The notes beneath the pieces were generated by a model that was not told the origin of the DNA, made no database searches, and worked only from the letters and a program-made list of their open reading frames with translations. Below, piece by piece: positions 36,781 to 49,232 of a DNA stretch of 64,000 nucleotides. Within the stretch, counting starts at the first letter, position 1, and each line of letters opens with the position of its first letter. Both the position numbers and the translations under genes were made by a program. The DNA comes from Siphonodentalium dalli (Eukaryota > Mollusca > Scaphopoda > Gadilida > Siphonodentaliidae): NCBI GenBank assembly GCA_032622095.1, contig CP136066.1:114349319-114413318 (forward strand), given 5' to 3'.

Positions 36781-37345
36781 TAGACCAAGTCTTCTCAGTC
36801 CACAACAGCTTGGGACATCTGTTGGGTTGATGCTGTTTTGGAAGAGTCCCCTCCCATTACTCTTCTACAACAAACTTTACATCCATAATTGTGTGTGGGA
36901 GTTATCTTGCTTATATGTCTTCAGATGAGGTCAAATGGATACTTTGTGTATATGAACATAGATGGCAGCCTTTCCCAAGCATGATGATACAAAAGTATCA
37001 AACATGCATAATTATATCAGAGGTCCATTAAATGTCAGAGCAACAAAATTGATAAGTAAACAAAGCTTTGTTTTCCAGAGAATTTTGATTTGTCTCGCTA
37101 TCAGAAAATGTATTTAAACAATACATGAAACGATCATATCATCACTTTACCTTTTCTATCAAGATTATTCTGTCAGATTATTTATCACATTCAGGGGTTC
37201 ATGTGAATGTCTGGGCTTCACATGTACATATAGTACATATTTTGAAAGAAAGTCCATTATAGAAGAGTAACAGGAGGGGACTTAGTCCTAAAACAGCATC
37301 ATCCCAACCGATATCCGATGTTGTGGACCGAGAAGACTTGGTCTA
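36781..37345. mobile_element. MITE with about 100-bp inverted repeats
   Basis: TAGACCAAGTCTTCTCAGTCC at the left matches the complement at 37325-37345. Similarity continues through TCCACAACA, GATGCTGTTTT, GTCCCCTCC and TTACTCTTCTA. No transposase or clear target duplication was seen. Confidence 0.7.
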
Positions 37346-38057
37346 TAGTATCAGCTGTGAATTATCAATCGATTTCAATGTTCTGGTCACGTGATGCCAC
37401 GGGCGATGCATTTGAACTATGAGGGGAAAAATGACATTGGAGATTTTGTTTTTGTGATGCGTACTATAAAAGACGAAAGGAGCCCTCAATTTAATGTCCT
37501 CATAGTAGTGAACATCCCTACCAAATTTCATTGAGATCCAAGCTACTGTTCAAGTTATGATATGAAAAGACATCAGACGTACGTACGCACGTCTGACGGA
37601 CGGCTAGACAGGTGCAAAACAGTATACCCCACTTTTTTTTAATAAAATATGTTTACACATATGAAAATTATGCATGAACAGTATGTATCACGCAGCTTGA
37701 AATAATTATAGCTTCCACATCAGTAATCAAATAATATAATATGTTCTTACTGCGAATTGCCCATTGTCAATGTTTGTAACATTTGTCTTGCTTGTAAGCA
37801 AAATATAAATTTTATTTTGAGAAGTTTGAATTGGTTTTAGGAAAACGTCCGATATCCTAAAGTTCTTCATAGTTTCATAATTTTGGGAATTTGTGCCCCA
37901 TTGCTTATATATTACAGCATCAAAGAGACAGAGTTTCCAAAGATCGTGAAGTTACAAGTCGAGGCATGATAAAACTTATATATACTATGGCAAGTGACAA
38001 TATCATATCAATATTAACACCTAATAACACTACCATACATTGTGACTATTTGCAATA

Positions 38058-39154
38058 GGTCCCCATTTGCAGAGGTGCCCTAAAATGGCGAAAAAGAGAG
38101 ATTTCAAGGGGAACAGTCAATTGAGACTGATTTAAAATGAATAACGACATGATAATAGTGGCTTGTTCCATCAATAATATCCTCCGATGTCACTGGTGCA
38201 GACCAATATGATGATAAACATTCGCTATGGGCATACAGTGGAATATATGCCTACCTTACTCGTATTTAAATTTCGTGCAGTACTAATTTTTGCACACCCA
38301 TCGATGTGCAAATTTAAAACTGAGCAGAAACTAGAAGGAATCCTGAGTTTACATCAAACCACATGGCAGACAAAATGGCTATGTTGATGTATTACACACA
38401 TTACTCAATGTTAGACTGAATGGACAAATATAGGTCTGCATGTATGCCAATAGTTTCATACAAGCAACCAACATCAACACAATTACCCATATGTGAAGTG
38501 ACAAAACATGGTAACATTGATGATGTTCAAATACATGTGATTGTTAAGAAGTACACATGATCCAGACTGATGGTTCGTGAAAGCACGACCTACAACCATG
38601 GAGTGACACCTTCCCTGACCAAATAGCCTGAATTAGTTATGTCAACACAACCTGCAGACAAGTAGCATATACACGGTTGTGGTTTTACTTCTTTCTAGTT
38701 CATTTCAATGATGTCTATAACTATTTCAGTGTCCGAATAATTATTTCGAGCATATAAACACACATCTTCACAACAAATTGATGACGCAGTTATGTTTTAC
38801 ACTATGTAAATCTGTCTTGATGGTGTTTAAGATATACATGTATCTTCGGGAATGATTAATCCACTTAAACTGTCATCAGATCCAAGATATTTACAAAAAA
38901 TATTTATGTCCATTTTAAATTCGCCCATTTAAAACTGAGCAAAAAAATAGTGCTGCACAAATTTTTATACAAGTAAGGTATACACAGCAAATGTTTATCA
39001 ACCTTGGCACATATTTTTGATAGAACAAGCCACTTTTATCGATTATTGTATCATTTTTCGTTTAAAATATGTCTCAATTGAGATACACATACACCCATTC
39101 CTCCCTTCAAATCTTTTTTTTCCGCCCATTTATGGGACCTACGCAAATGGGGAT
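38058..39154. mobile_element. 1.1-kb element with about 270-bp diverged inverted repeats
   Basis: The left arm 38058-38335 pairs with 38910-39154. Matching landmarks are CCCCATTTGC, TCAATTGAGAC, TGGCTTGTTC, ATAAACATT, CTTACT and TTTAAAACTGAGCA, in the same order from each end. The arms are about 70% identical and no coding sequence was recognised. The frame at 39017-39250 is mostly arm sequence. Confidence 0.65.
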
Positions 39155-39273
39155 ATACTAATTTGGATAACCAAATCAGCTTTTTGTGAAATTCCATTGT
39201 TGTTGTACTGGATGATATGGGGACCATTGAATCGTATTATGTATCTTTAATAATGAAAGTGTCAATGACACTG

Positions 39274-40247
39274 TAGCTCAACCTGGAGAGGTGATAATTC
39301 ATACATTACAGCCAATGGAGATATAAGGAATGCGGAAAGTTGTTATTTTTAAGTAGCGTTCACCAGAGGTCAACCCGAAGCACCTTATGAAGTTTGGGAT
39401 CAATGAGAAAAAAAATAATGTTGTCAGTCAAGGGCATGACAAGGTATTTAGTGATGCAAAGAGTAAAATCCAAGATGGCTGCCGGCAGTTCTTTGAATAT
39501 TGTTCAAATTCAAGAGCTGCCATCCAGAAGTGATCGTGAAATGCCTGTAAATTTTTTGAACATTTCTCCAATAAACGTCCGCTGCAGGGTGTGCCGATGA
39601 ATTAATTTGTGAAATCCAAGATGGCCGTATGTTTGTTTTAAAAAATTTCTTTTTTAAATTTGATGGCTCCCATCTAGTGACAATGAGGGATGTGGCCTGT
39701 AGGAAATGGCGAAGGATTATGCAAAGAATAAAATCCAAAATGGCCACTGGTGGCCATGTTTTTCAACTAAATTTAATGACTCTTTATCTAGTGGTTCATA
39801 TGAATTTTGGTGACGAATGGATTATGGATGTGATCTCTAGCCTACTGTAGGGCACCAAAGAATTTAGTCATGCAAAGAGTAAAATCTAAGATGGCTGCCA
39901 GCAGCTATGTTTTTCATAAAAATTCATTCAATTTTGATAGCCACCACCCAGAGGTGACCCTAAACATGGCTGTAAATTTTCAAAACATTTTTCCAATAAA
40001 TACCGACTAAAAGGTGTGCCGATGAATTCAAATTTGAAATCCAAAATGGCTGTTTTAAACGAATTTCGGGAAACATTCATGGCTCCCATGTAGAGGTCAC
40101 TCCAAAGATCCTTATGAAGTTGGTGATGATCGGATGAGAGCTGTGACCTGTAGGGAAATTGTTGACTGATGGATGGATACACGCTGAGACAAACGCCATC
40201 CCATGGCAATACATGTAGCTTACATTTTACTTTGGCAAGTTGAGCTA
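39274..40247. mobile_element. TAGCTCAAC-ended element with internal tandem units
   Basis: TAGCTCAACCTGG at 39274 and AAGTTGAGCTA at 40237-40247 form the ends, with GTGTCAATGACACTG just before the left end as at 35433. Units contain GTCATGCAAAGAGTAAAATC, AAGATGGCTGCCG and GCTCCCATCTAG. It is a relative of 35449-36111 and of the minus copy at 1620-2396. Confidence 0.6.
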
Positions 40248-40259
40248 AAAATTGCACCT

Positions 40260-41327
40260 AAACAAAATAGAGCAAAATATTTCCTAACAGACATATGCAC
40301 AAGACCGACAGAACTAATTTCTATATCTCGCACCAAACTTTGCAAATCCTTTGCATTGAAGTGGGGTATAGGAGAAGGATGAATCATAACTTTGTCTTTT
40401 ACACAGCCTTAGGTGGTGTCTTCTCTTGAGAAAGTTTTGTTCTCATTTTTTTCTTTAACTGTGTCTTTGCAACCATTTATCTGTCTTGACCAATGTCACA
40501 GTCTTATATAGAAACTGAGAAAAATCTTCATTGGAGCTGGTGAAGCTGGTGTTGGCTGATTTTCATTTTGTTATTTTAGAAGTTATGCCACACATCCCCT
40601 CCTGCCTCTGAAATGGGCCTCAATCCTTACCACGTGAAATGTCAGAACCTGAAATATAAATTTGCATCATTTTCTCACAACTAACAATTAATAGTAATAG
40701 TTTACCCCCCCCCCCCCCCCCCCCATCAACTTCAGCTAGTCCAGAGGATAAAATCAGTTCAGAGAAGAAAAAGTGTCAATATTGCATTCAACCACCTGAG
40801 TGTAATCGCTATTTTTGTCATATCAAAAGTTGCTGCCACACAAAAGACACTTGCACTGTCGATCAGGCATGGATTCGAAGACACCATTGCTATTCTACTT
40901 CTAATTATTATTTATGTTTTCTTTTATTTTAAATATTTTTATTATCATGACGTCAGCGTGTTTTGTCAATATATTAAATCAAAGTTGCGTTGAATTTGGC
41001 ATGATTCAGTGCAATTTGTTGTTTTAGGCCAAAAGTTTAACATTTTCCTACTTTCACTGAAATTTACAACAGCGGTAAAGCTTGAGATAGTTGGAAATTT
41101 CCAACCCAAGTGCGATGGGGTGCAAAGGAATTTCATAGACTTGGATATTTGGTATGGTTCAAGGTGTGCAGTTGCACATTCAATGTGGACATCTCTGTCA
41201 AATCCCATTTTCTAATTTAATTGTCTTTATATTATAGCCCTACTATGCAAATTATGTTCATTCAATATGATTTATTTGCATAAGCACCAACAAAGGCAGT
41301 ATGCTAATAAAACAATACATCAATATA
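40260..41327. other. No gene recognised; C tract
   Basis: Contains a run of 20 C (40705-40724) and a GTTGGAAATTTCC patch near 41090. No exon was supported. Confidence 0.45.
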
Positions 41328-42128
41328 TCTATTATATATTTTGGAAGATCTGTCTGTGTGTGGTGTATCTGTCTGTGTGTGTGTGTGTTCGCGATGAACT
41401 CGAAAACGGCCAACCTGATTTCGATGAAACTTCGTATGTGAGGGTACTATCGGTCGGGAAGTGGCATAGGCATATTAATTTTCAGATCCGAGGTCAACTT
41501 TGCACGTGCCGAGGTCAAATCTGTTTTTACGCTGTGTTACGGGACTTTCATTTGAGTTCGGTGCTTACAAATCGATTCGAAACAGCGCGAATAATAAAAT
41601 GCCAGTCATAATAATGACACTGTGAGAATCTTTCGTGTTTCCTCTTTCCAACGATATATAATGCGTACGTATCTGTTTTAGTTATCTGCCTCAATTATCA
41701 AGAAGAAGTGGTACTATCTTCCATCAGGATAAAAACAATGCGTAACTTCTATGACGTCGTTAGAGGTCATAACGTTAGATCACGTTAACGCTTAACCGGC
41801 CGATGCATTTGACTGTTTCAGACGTCTTGGCGATATCTCGGGCACCGATGGTAATTTATCTTTACGTTGAAACTTGATAATTAATGAGCGTGTGTATATG
41901 AGGCGTGTTTATATACTTGAGTGGAAATCAAATCGGGTTAAACTGGCGGATTTTGACGGACGAAATTTGATGCATAGGGTATCTCGGTATCCGCTGGGCC
42001 GATTTCCCGGAATCCGCTGGGCCGATTTCAACCATTTTTGGGGTGTTGGTGTTTGACCCCACCTGACATTGACCTTCAAAATGGTCAATTCAAGGTCAAA
42101 GCCCAGACGAAGTCGGGTCACCTTCTAG
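41328..42128 (+). mobile_element. Non-autonomous Helitron A of a head-to-tail pair
   Basis: Starts TCTATTATATATTTTGG after A41327 and ends CTTCTAG at 42128, preceded by a CCCAGACGAAGTCGGG hairpin-like stretch. The body has CTGTCTGTGTG repeats, then TTCGATGAAACTT and GGCATAGGC modules. The next base is the first T of a second Helitron. Confidence 0.78.
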
Positions 42129-42850
42129 TCTATTATATATTTTGGAAGATCTGTCTGTGTGTGTGTCTGTCTGTGTGTTCGCGATGGACTCGAAAACGGC
42201 CGAGCCGATTTCAATGAAACTTGGTATGTGGGGGTATTTTCGGCCGGGGACTGGCATAGGCCTATTAATTTTCCCGTGCAACATGACCTTGACCTTGAAA
42301 TCGGGTAATTTCAAGGTCAAATGCCCGAATATCAAGGGATTTCGATGAAACTTGGTATGTGGTGGGACTTTCGGCCGGGGAGTGGCATAGGCCTATTAAT
42401 TTGCCCGTGCGACGTGACCTTGACATCGGGTCATTTCAAGGTCAAACGCCCGAATATCACGGGATTTCGATGAAACTTGGTATGTGGGAGTACTTTCCTA
42501 TGGGGAGTCTCATAAGCATATTCATTTGCCCGTGTGACGTGACCTTGAAATCGGGTCATTTCAAGGTCAAATCGCCAATTTTGATGGGATTTCGACGAAA
42601 TTTTATACATAGGGTTACTTTTGTCCACTGAGTGTTTTGGATGGGTCAAATCGTGACCCCGACCTGACCATGACCTTCAAAATGATCAATTCAATGTCAA
42701 ATCGGGTAAAACCGGATGGATTTCTATGGGCACGTTTGTCATGTACTTTTGTCCGGGCAGTGTTTTGGACTGGTCAAATCGTGACCCCACTTGACCTTCA
42801 AAATGGACAATTCAAAGACAAAGCCCGGACGAAGTCGGGTCACCTTCTAG
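42129..42850 (+). mobile_element. Non-autonomous Helitron B of a head-to-tail pair
   Basis: Starts TCTATTATATATTTTGG directly after the CTAG of Helitron A and ends CTTCTAG at 42850 before T42851. It holds about four units of 110-125 bp with GATTTCGATGAAACTTGG, GCATAGGCCTATTAATTTGC and TCAAGGTCAAA. It is about 80% similar to Helitron A. No Rep/helicase is encoded. Confidence 0.8.
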
Positions 42851-44290
42851 TAATATATATATATATAAAAAGAGTAGGATCTCTCTGGCTGTTAATGACT
42901 TTTCTCCCAGACCCCTATGATCGATTCAACCAGATTTGTTGTGGTAACCCGGGGGTACCCCATCGGATGTTGTAATGCCGTTATTTTATCGAAATTTTGA
43001 TTTAAAAAAATAAAATAAACTTAATTAAAAAAAACAAATGTGTTTTGACTTCAACATAAAAAATAATTATAAATTCAATATTTTTTTCAACTTTTAACAG
43101 TTAAATAATTTTTTTTTTTAAATCAAAATGATTAAACAAACAAATTGTGCTAAAAGTGCACAAAGAGGCTGTGGTTGAATAAAGGCTCCCAGAGAAAGAG
43201 TGTGTCTAAGATAAAAATTTATCACACAGTAGCCCCTAAATCCGATCTCATATTTTTTAGTAAGACACACATGTATAATTCCCATGCGCAGTGACATAAG
43301 AGCTCCGTTCAATGATGTTGATATCAATGCCAGAACTTTATTATTATGTTAATTATAATATAATTATGATATTCAATTTGTGTTGTGTTATTTAGTGTTG
43401 ACTGTGAGATAAACATTGGTGATAATGGTGGTTGAACAATTTTGTCAGCAAGAAAAGACGCATTCAAAATGGAACTATATTTTTTCTTGAAGGTTTCTTT
43501 GGTTGTGGTAAAGAAATAAAAAAACAAATTTAACCCCAGGCATTTCAAGATCGTTTTCCTTGCTAAAATGCGATTATGTGATAGAATGGATCTCGAATTC
43601 ATCCAATTTATTTACAAAATTTATGAACCTTGTCCACAAATTTTTTATTTAAGTCGAGTTTTAGCTCGGTTAATAAATTTCATATAAAATTGCGACTCAT
43701 TAGAGATCCTCTATGTATGCACTTAGTGCACAAATGGGCTGCAGGCCGATCCGACACTAAATATGGAGCCAGTTTCAGCCACATAATAAAATAACATGAA
43801 TTTTTATTGTGTAATGGCATGCATAAATATTTATTCAGAACACTTATCAAATAAGTGCCTGAAAACATTGCCCAATTTACAATTCAATATGAAAACTGAG
43901 AAGACTGGCACTATGAAGACTACAACAGTCAGTACTTGTCAAATTTACTTCAAAATAAATAGTTAGAATCATACACTCAACTTAGAAATTAAAGTGTTCA
44001 CAGTGACATACATACATATTCTTGATTCAATTAATTTGAAGGCAGAGTATTAAATCTGCAAGGACTTCCCCTTCTTGAATAACCAACCCAATTTGAGCAA
44101 ACCTGATATGAGATTCATGCGTTGACATTTAATATGTGCACCACATGTGTACATGTGTTGGAAGACATATAAAATGTATAACACTGACATTCCTCAGAAG
44201 ATTTATTTGAATTAAGTGAATGTTATCAGGAACTAAATTCTACAGGTAGTTCATACTCAAATTTAAATGTTAAAATAGTAGGATAAAACA
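42851..44290. other. AT-rich sequence without recognised genes
   Basis: Begins with an AT microsatellite and several A- and T-rich runs. A short piece at about 43892-43950 resembles the GAGAAGACTG...GAAGACTACAA repeat seen at 30645, 44330 and 61405. No gene was supported. Confidence 0.45.
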
Positions 44291-44440
44291 TAACAAGACA
44301 GTCAATGACTGTGGGGTCGCTCACCAGACTGCAAAGACTGATAAGACTGGGACGCTGGAGACTACAACAGTCAGAACTTTTCATAATCACTTTAAAAGAA
44401 ATAGCTCTAAACAGGATATGTGGCTAGAGAGACTTCACAT
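44291..44440 (+). repeat. ACAGTCAATGACTGT repeat
   Basis: Starts with the palindrome ACAGTCAATGACTGT, then GGGTCGCTCACCAG and paired AAGACTG words. The same block occurs at about 30608 and 61365, inside the duplicated copies. Confidence 0.65.
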
Positions 44441-44749
44441 ATGTAGATTGGTGAAAATCCACCTTGAAATTACCAACTGTACACTACTGATCACCCGCTC
44501 CTCCAGCTCAACAAGTCCCCTTTGACCGGGCTACAGACTCCCAAGTCGTAGGTTGGAATTTCAAAACTGACACCTCAAACTTTCTCAATTGTTGGAAATT
44601 TCCAATCTCACCAGTGCCTTTTTCCAAAACCATTTAGTCATGTTTGAAGCCCAATTATCCATGGACCCAAGACACAATACATGTATGTCAGATTAATCAG
44701 TCAGGTGGTTCCAAGGTAGATGTTTTTTATGAATTTGGTATTTCAATGA

Positions 44750-45410
44750 TTTTATTAGACACAAAAGTGTTAACTCCCCATAGCCTGTCATTCCTTAACA
44801 GGTTGACCTCATGTTAACAAATCTGAATCTCAGTCACTAAAGGATCCTCCATACTATATGTAAGATAAATTTAATACAATTACGTCCCTGGTCCCACCCT
44901 ATTTAACCTGGTGACCCCATCTAAATAAATTTGAATCCCAGACACCAAAGAACCCTTCATACATATGATAAATATAAGTAAAATAGACCTAATGGTCCTT
45001 GTGAAGGAAGCATATTAAGAGTGAAACTGTCCTTCGTTTGGCCCCTATTTGACCAAGTGACCCCATTTAAAAAAAATCTGAATTGCAGTCAAGGAAGAAC
45101 ATTCCATGCTAATTAAGCCAACTAGTTCTTGCAAACATATTTTAAGAATTACTATGTAGTGAAATAGTTAATTCTCTGGCTCTGCCCTTATTTGACTTTG
45201 TGATCCCATTTTCACAAATCTGTCACCCAAGGTAATTTCATACCAAATATAAGCAAAATAGGCCGTTCGATTCTTGCATAGAAGACACATCATGAATTAC
45301 TATGTAGAGAAAGAGTAATGTAGCTGGCCTTGCACCCACTTGACCTGGTGACCCTGATTGAACAAATCTGAACCACAATCACCAAAGGAGCAAGCCTGAA
45401 AATAGTGTGC
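44750..45410 (+). repeat. Diverged tandem units (GACC..TTTGAACAAATCTGAA)
   Basis: About five units of 120-140 bp, each with a CCTGGTGACC-type word, ATTTGAACAAATCTGAATC, a CACCAAAGGA-type word and CATACCAAATATAAG. No coding content. Confidence 0.6.
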
Positions 45411-45485
45411 CTATTCCTACATTGTATCTGCATGGCCTCAAGCAACACAATGTATTATACAATCAAGCCTTGAAATAGTGTGATA

Positions 45486-45797
45486 GTGTGTCTGTCATCT
45501 ACGGAATGAGGTCCCCCCCAGAGGGTGACTTTAGTGACGCTATGCTGCACAGTGGGCTAGCATCACTTAATTCACCCTCTGGGGACCTCATTCTGCTAAG
45601 CCCTCAACTGCTATGGCAGACCTAGGATAAGATTGAAGTTCCCCAGTTGAAGTTTATGTTCACCCATTGGACACCTCAATTATGAATTTTATCTTCTGCA
45701 ATCTCCAGAGGGTGAATTTGGTGATGATAGCCTGCTGTGTGGGATAGCATCACTAAATTCACCCTCTGGGGACCTCATTCTGCAAATGACAGACATC
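45486..45797. repeat. Double hairpin element
   Basis: Two successive hairpins built on CCAGAGGGTGAATTTAGTGATG and its complement (45503-45597 and 45705-45775). The whole is bracketed by GTGTCTGTCAT...GAATGAGGTCC at the left and GGACCTCATTCTGC...ATGACAGAC at the right. The outer brackets are themselves inverted repeats, so it may be one MITE with a duplicated hairpin. Confidence 0.65.
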
Positions 45798-46147
45798 CTA
45801 TTTGCCCTGTTGAACAATACATGATAGATTGTGTCTCTTATTAATGATTCTCTGACCTGCAAATGTCAGACACACTAAATTCAGGCAGTTTTTTTAAATT
45901 GCTAGCAGTATGTTTATACAAGCTGTCAGCGACATTTTTTTCTAATCTAGATTAATGACCTGTGTTTCTCTCTGTCTATCCACAAAGAGATATCTGCAAC
46001 TTTAATAGAACAGGTATTAATGTTGGAAGCTGGAAATGATATCCGTTGGAAGGGATGTTGGTTGGGTGTAGGCCACTGCTGGGTGGGGGTGGGTCTGGGC
46101 CATGTGGGAGGGGGATGGGTAATGGAATATTTCTGTAATTTCAGAAG

Positions 46148-46425
46148 ATTAAAGATTAAAGTTTCATAACTCTGCAGATGTTATAATGGTGTCACTTTTT
46201 TTCAAATTTTATAACATGCTTATTTTTTGTTTGTTAAACTGAGTAAGGTGAAAATTCCAAAAATTCTAAATTTAACAATTTTTTTTTTTAGTTATGTCAC
46301 TGGCTCCGCCCACATTCGACCCAGTGACCTCATTTGAACAAATCTGAATAACAGTCCCCCAAAGACCCTTTGTACCAAATATGAACCAATTCGGCACAAT
46401 GAAATTTGAGAAGAAGTTGTTGTAA
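46148..46425 (+). repeat. Dispersed repeat, second copy of 36180-36480
   Basis: Same word order as at 36180 (AACTCTGCAGATGTTATAATGG onward), direct orientation, with indels in the A/T runs. Confidence 0.7.
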
Positions 46426-46429
46426 GAAT

Positions 46430-47450
46430 AACAAAGTATTGGGTCATTAAAGAAGCATGTTTATATTGTGGACACTCTTTGATTCAGAAATTCAATCCAT
46501 ACACGTTTTGTAATAGCAAACTGTTTTACGGGTAGAATTCATCACATAGACTGGTAATGTATGGTGAGCCAACTGCAACAAAACAGATATTATAATATAG
46601 ATAGATTGTTATTCGCATTCACTTTATTGGCCGATGTTATACTTACCGTTATTGATTGTTGGAAATTTGTATTTATATTAGATGGGCGGGCCTCAGGATA
46701 ATCAGTTGCTGTCATCAAGGACGCGGCGGCAGTTGGAAGGGGTTGGTGCTTTTCTTTCACTCATCTTGATAACATTTTCAACAATTGGATTATATAAGTC
46801 ATAGACCGATCGAGTGTTGACTATAAATCGGTTGGAATTTTCAGACTTAGAAAATAGATTATGATAGCTCAAATTTATAATTACGTTAATTTTTCCAACC
46901 AATAATCGGTATAAAATGTATTGTTTTAGACCCAGGGTCTAATAATGTCGTGCATGTACTTTCAGTCAGATATAAGACCGAATGCGTCCCTTATTTTAGT
47001 TAGGGAATATTTAGTCATATTAAGTAATCTTTGGTTTGGAATCCCTCAACAGATCGAAGGGTCGGGAAAAGGGAATATTTATCCCAAGAATTGGGATTTT
47101 TGTCGGGATCTAAACCCGGAGGTAGGTTTGAAAAATTAAACTAGGAAGCATAAAAGGTGTTAAAATGTAGTCTGTTTATTTTAATGTATTGAATAAAGAG
47201 CGTTTGCTTCACTTCTGTGCAAAACACAGAAAACAGCTGAAACTCGTTATGATTATGCTTAGATTTTGCAGAGTGTGTACAGGTATTTCGTGTCTTTAGC
47301 GACCTATATTATCCCCGCTACAATATACACAAGTATTGTGGTTCAAATGCGTCATGTCCGTTCAGATGGTAAATATATATTAAAATGAGAAATCAGTCCC
47401 CAATTATATACGATAAAGAAACTAAAGGGTTGACACAGGGACTTGACGAC
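46430..47450. other. No gene recognised
   Basis: A minus-strand frame of 66 codons (46702-46902) and a plus frame (46945-47139) lack domains and coherent splice sites. An AATAAAGAGCGTTT word near 47191 also occurs at about 15727, 29070 and 60045. Confidence 0.4.
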
Positions 47451-47454
47451 AGGG

Positions 47455-48030
47455 GTGTCTCGCCCCCCAACTTTGGTCAAATGTTCAACTGTTGGAAATG
47501 TGATATACCTGACACAACATTTGTCGGAAATTTCACACCAACAATAGGTTGAAATTGTTCTCGTAGTTTGATTTTCCAAAAAATTATTACTGGAGAATTT
47601 GTAGTTTTTCGACCAACATTTGCATATTTTCCTCTTATTAGTAAACAAATTGGACTGAAATGGCTATCAGATACTGTCGGAAATTTTCCAACCTTTGGGG
47701 GGGGGGGGGGGGGAGGTGTCAGGTCTCAAAATTTACAACAATTGGAAAGCTTGATGCCAGTCTGGATGTTAGGATTTAGCAAATTTCAAGTTCAGATTTC
47801 AAAAATTTCTCACACCTGGCCGAAGCATGGTCGATCCGGTGTGTCCCGGTCCCTCCCCAGTGGTCAGTCAGAAACTGATAATTAATTTAAGAAAAAACAA
47901 ATCTGGGTGAATTTGCATGGCGTTAGACCACAAATGGAATTACGCGCAAACTTGTGAATTTGATATGGTTCATGGGGTGTAGTTAGAAATTCGAAGGTGG
48001 ACACCCCTCCTTACACAGAGACCATATATA
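47455..48030. repeat. GTTGGAAATTT repeat with 17-G tract
   Basis: Same family as 1010-1340 and 2930-3640, including CAACTTTGGTCAAA, AATAGGTTGAAATTGTTC and GGAAATTTTCCAACCTTTGG followed by 17 G (47697-47713). The frame 47568-47885 is repeat sequence. Confidence 0.6.
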
Positions 48031-49118
48031 GTCACGTCCCTGCAATGGGTCGAGACTGTGTCTATAGTGCTATCTACTCACTCTATTAACGACAACCTGT
48101 CATTAAAGCGTGAAAAAAGTTGTCAGTGAAATGATCGACCTTCCGTATTTATCTAAGTGCTAGAAGCCGCCTCGAGAATTTGAACATAAAACCTGGCTTA
48201 AAATTACAACTTTATCAATGATGTTTGCTCATGACATCTTGCAATAAATAGGTTAACGCATAGCTGACTGGAATTTCATGTAATTCGTGAACCTTTGAGT
48301 GAGAAAATCGTAGTGAAAGGTTACCGGTCAACAGGACACATCTACCCGTTCCAAATCGCCATCGCTTTATGAGCTGCATTGAAAGTACACAAAAGACCGT
48401 GACGATGTTCACCGATTTACCTGTACCCGTTCCCGTCGGATGGGTATCGCAAACTTGCTATTGTTGTGAAAGATCGATAAACCAAATATGAATTTAATTA
48501 GCTGACATTTTTGTTATAAAGTTACCACACTAATGGACATAAAATTACATATAAATAAGTGGGATAACTCTGGTTAAAAGACGGGGCTGGTCTGACTTTC
48601 TGTCAAATGTGAGATTAAAGTCATGTACCAAAAATTGTCACAATTCATCAATAAATGGCTGTGTTACATAGGTTTGTAACAAACTTAAACTTGTTTTTCT
48701 TATGCTCATTCATGGTGGAGAGGGGATACTCAGGTCTAAATATCTCAACCCACTTCCACCTCCCATCATGGAAAGAGTTGGCAAAAAAATCTAGATTTTT
48801 TTTCTTATCCAAGTCATCTTAGTGGACATCACTTGGAATTATACAGAAAACATTTTCCACAACTACCCCTCTGAAAGCTTTAACATCTTCTTCCCAATCC
48901 AACAGACCTCAATTATTATTCTGATCTTGGTTGTTATCATTTGGAATCATGTAAACAAAATTCATCATTGGGCCATCATGATTATTCTAAAGGCATGTGA
49001 GAGTAATGTTATCAGATTCGTTCAAAATGTAACTTTTGGCATGCAAACTCACAGATTGAGCATTTTTTCCCAATTGGTTAGAATTGTCAACATGGTAAAA
49101 ATGTTACAGTGTCTTGGG
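48030..49118. other. No gene supported
   Basis: The 104-codon plus frame at 48822-49136 is hydrophobic and AT-driven, and ends inside the hairpin at 49119. No domain or splice context was seen. Confidence 0.4.
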
Positions 49119-49232
49119 TTGTGTGTTATAGCATGATACAAGACTCAACAGGACCAATACCACCCATCGGTTCGTGTTGGTATTGGTCCCAAATCAGTTG
49201 AAATCACCTTGTATCATGCTATACCACACAAC
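49119..49232. repeat. Nested hairpin
   Basis: Outer arms: GTTGTGTGTTATAGCATGAT... (49119-49143) pairs with 49208-49232, one mismatch. Inner arms: GGACCAATACCA (49151-49162) pairs with 49178-49189. It could be a small MITE. Flanking duplication is not evident. Confidence 0.8.

Noticed and set aside
41267-42975. Clustered open frames of 60-114 codons on both strands
   Set aside because: They are Helitron A and B repeat units read in several frames. No Rep, helicase or other domain.
46702-46902. Minus-strand 66-codon frame ending SNCRRVLDDSN
   Set aside because: No domain, no convincing acceptor or donor, and no partner exon.
48822-49136. 104-codon hydrophobic plus-strand frame
   Set aside because: AT-driven hydrophobicity. 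It ends inside a repeat hairpin and has no start context or homologue.
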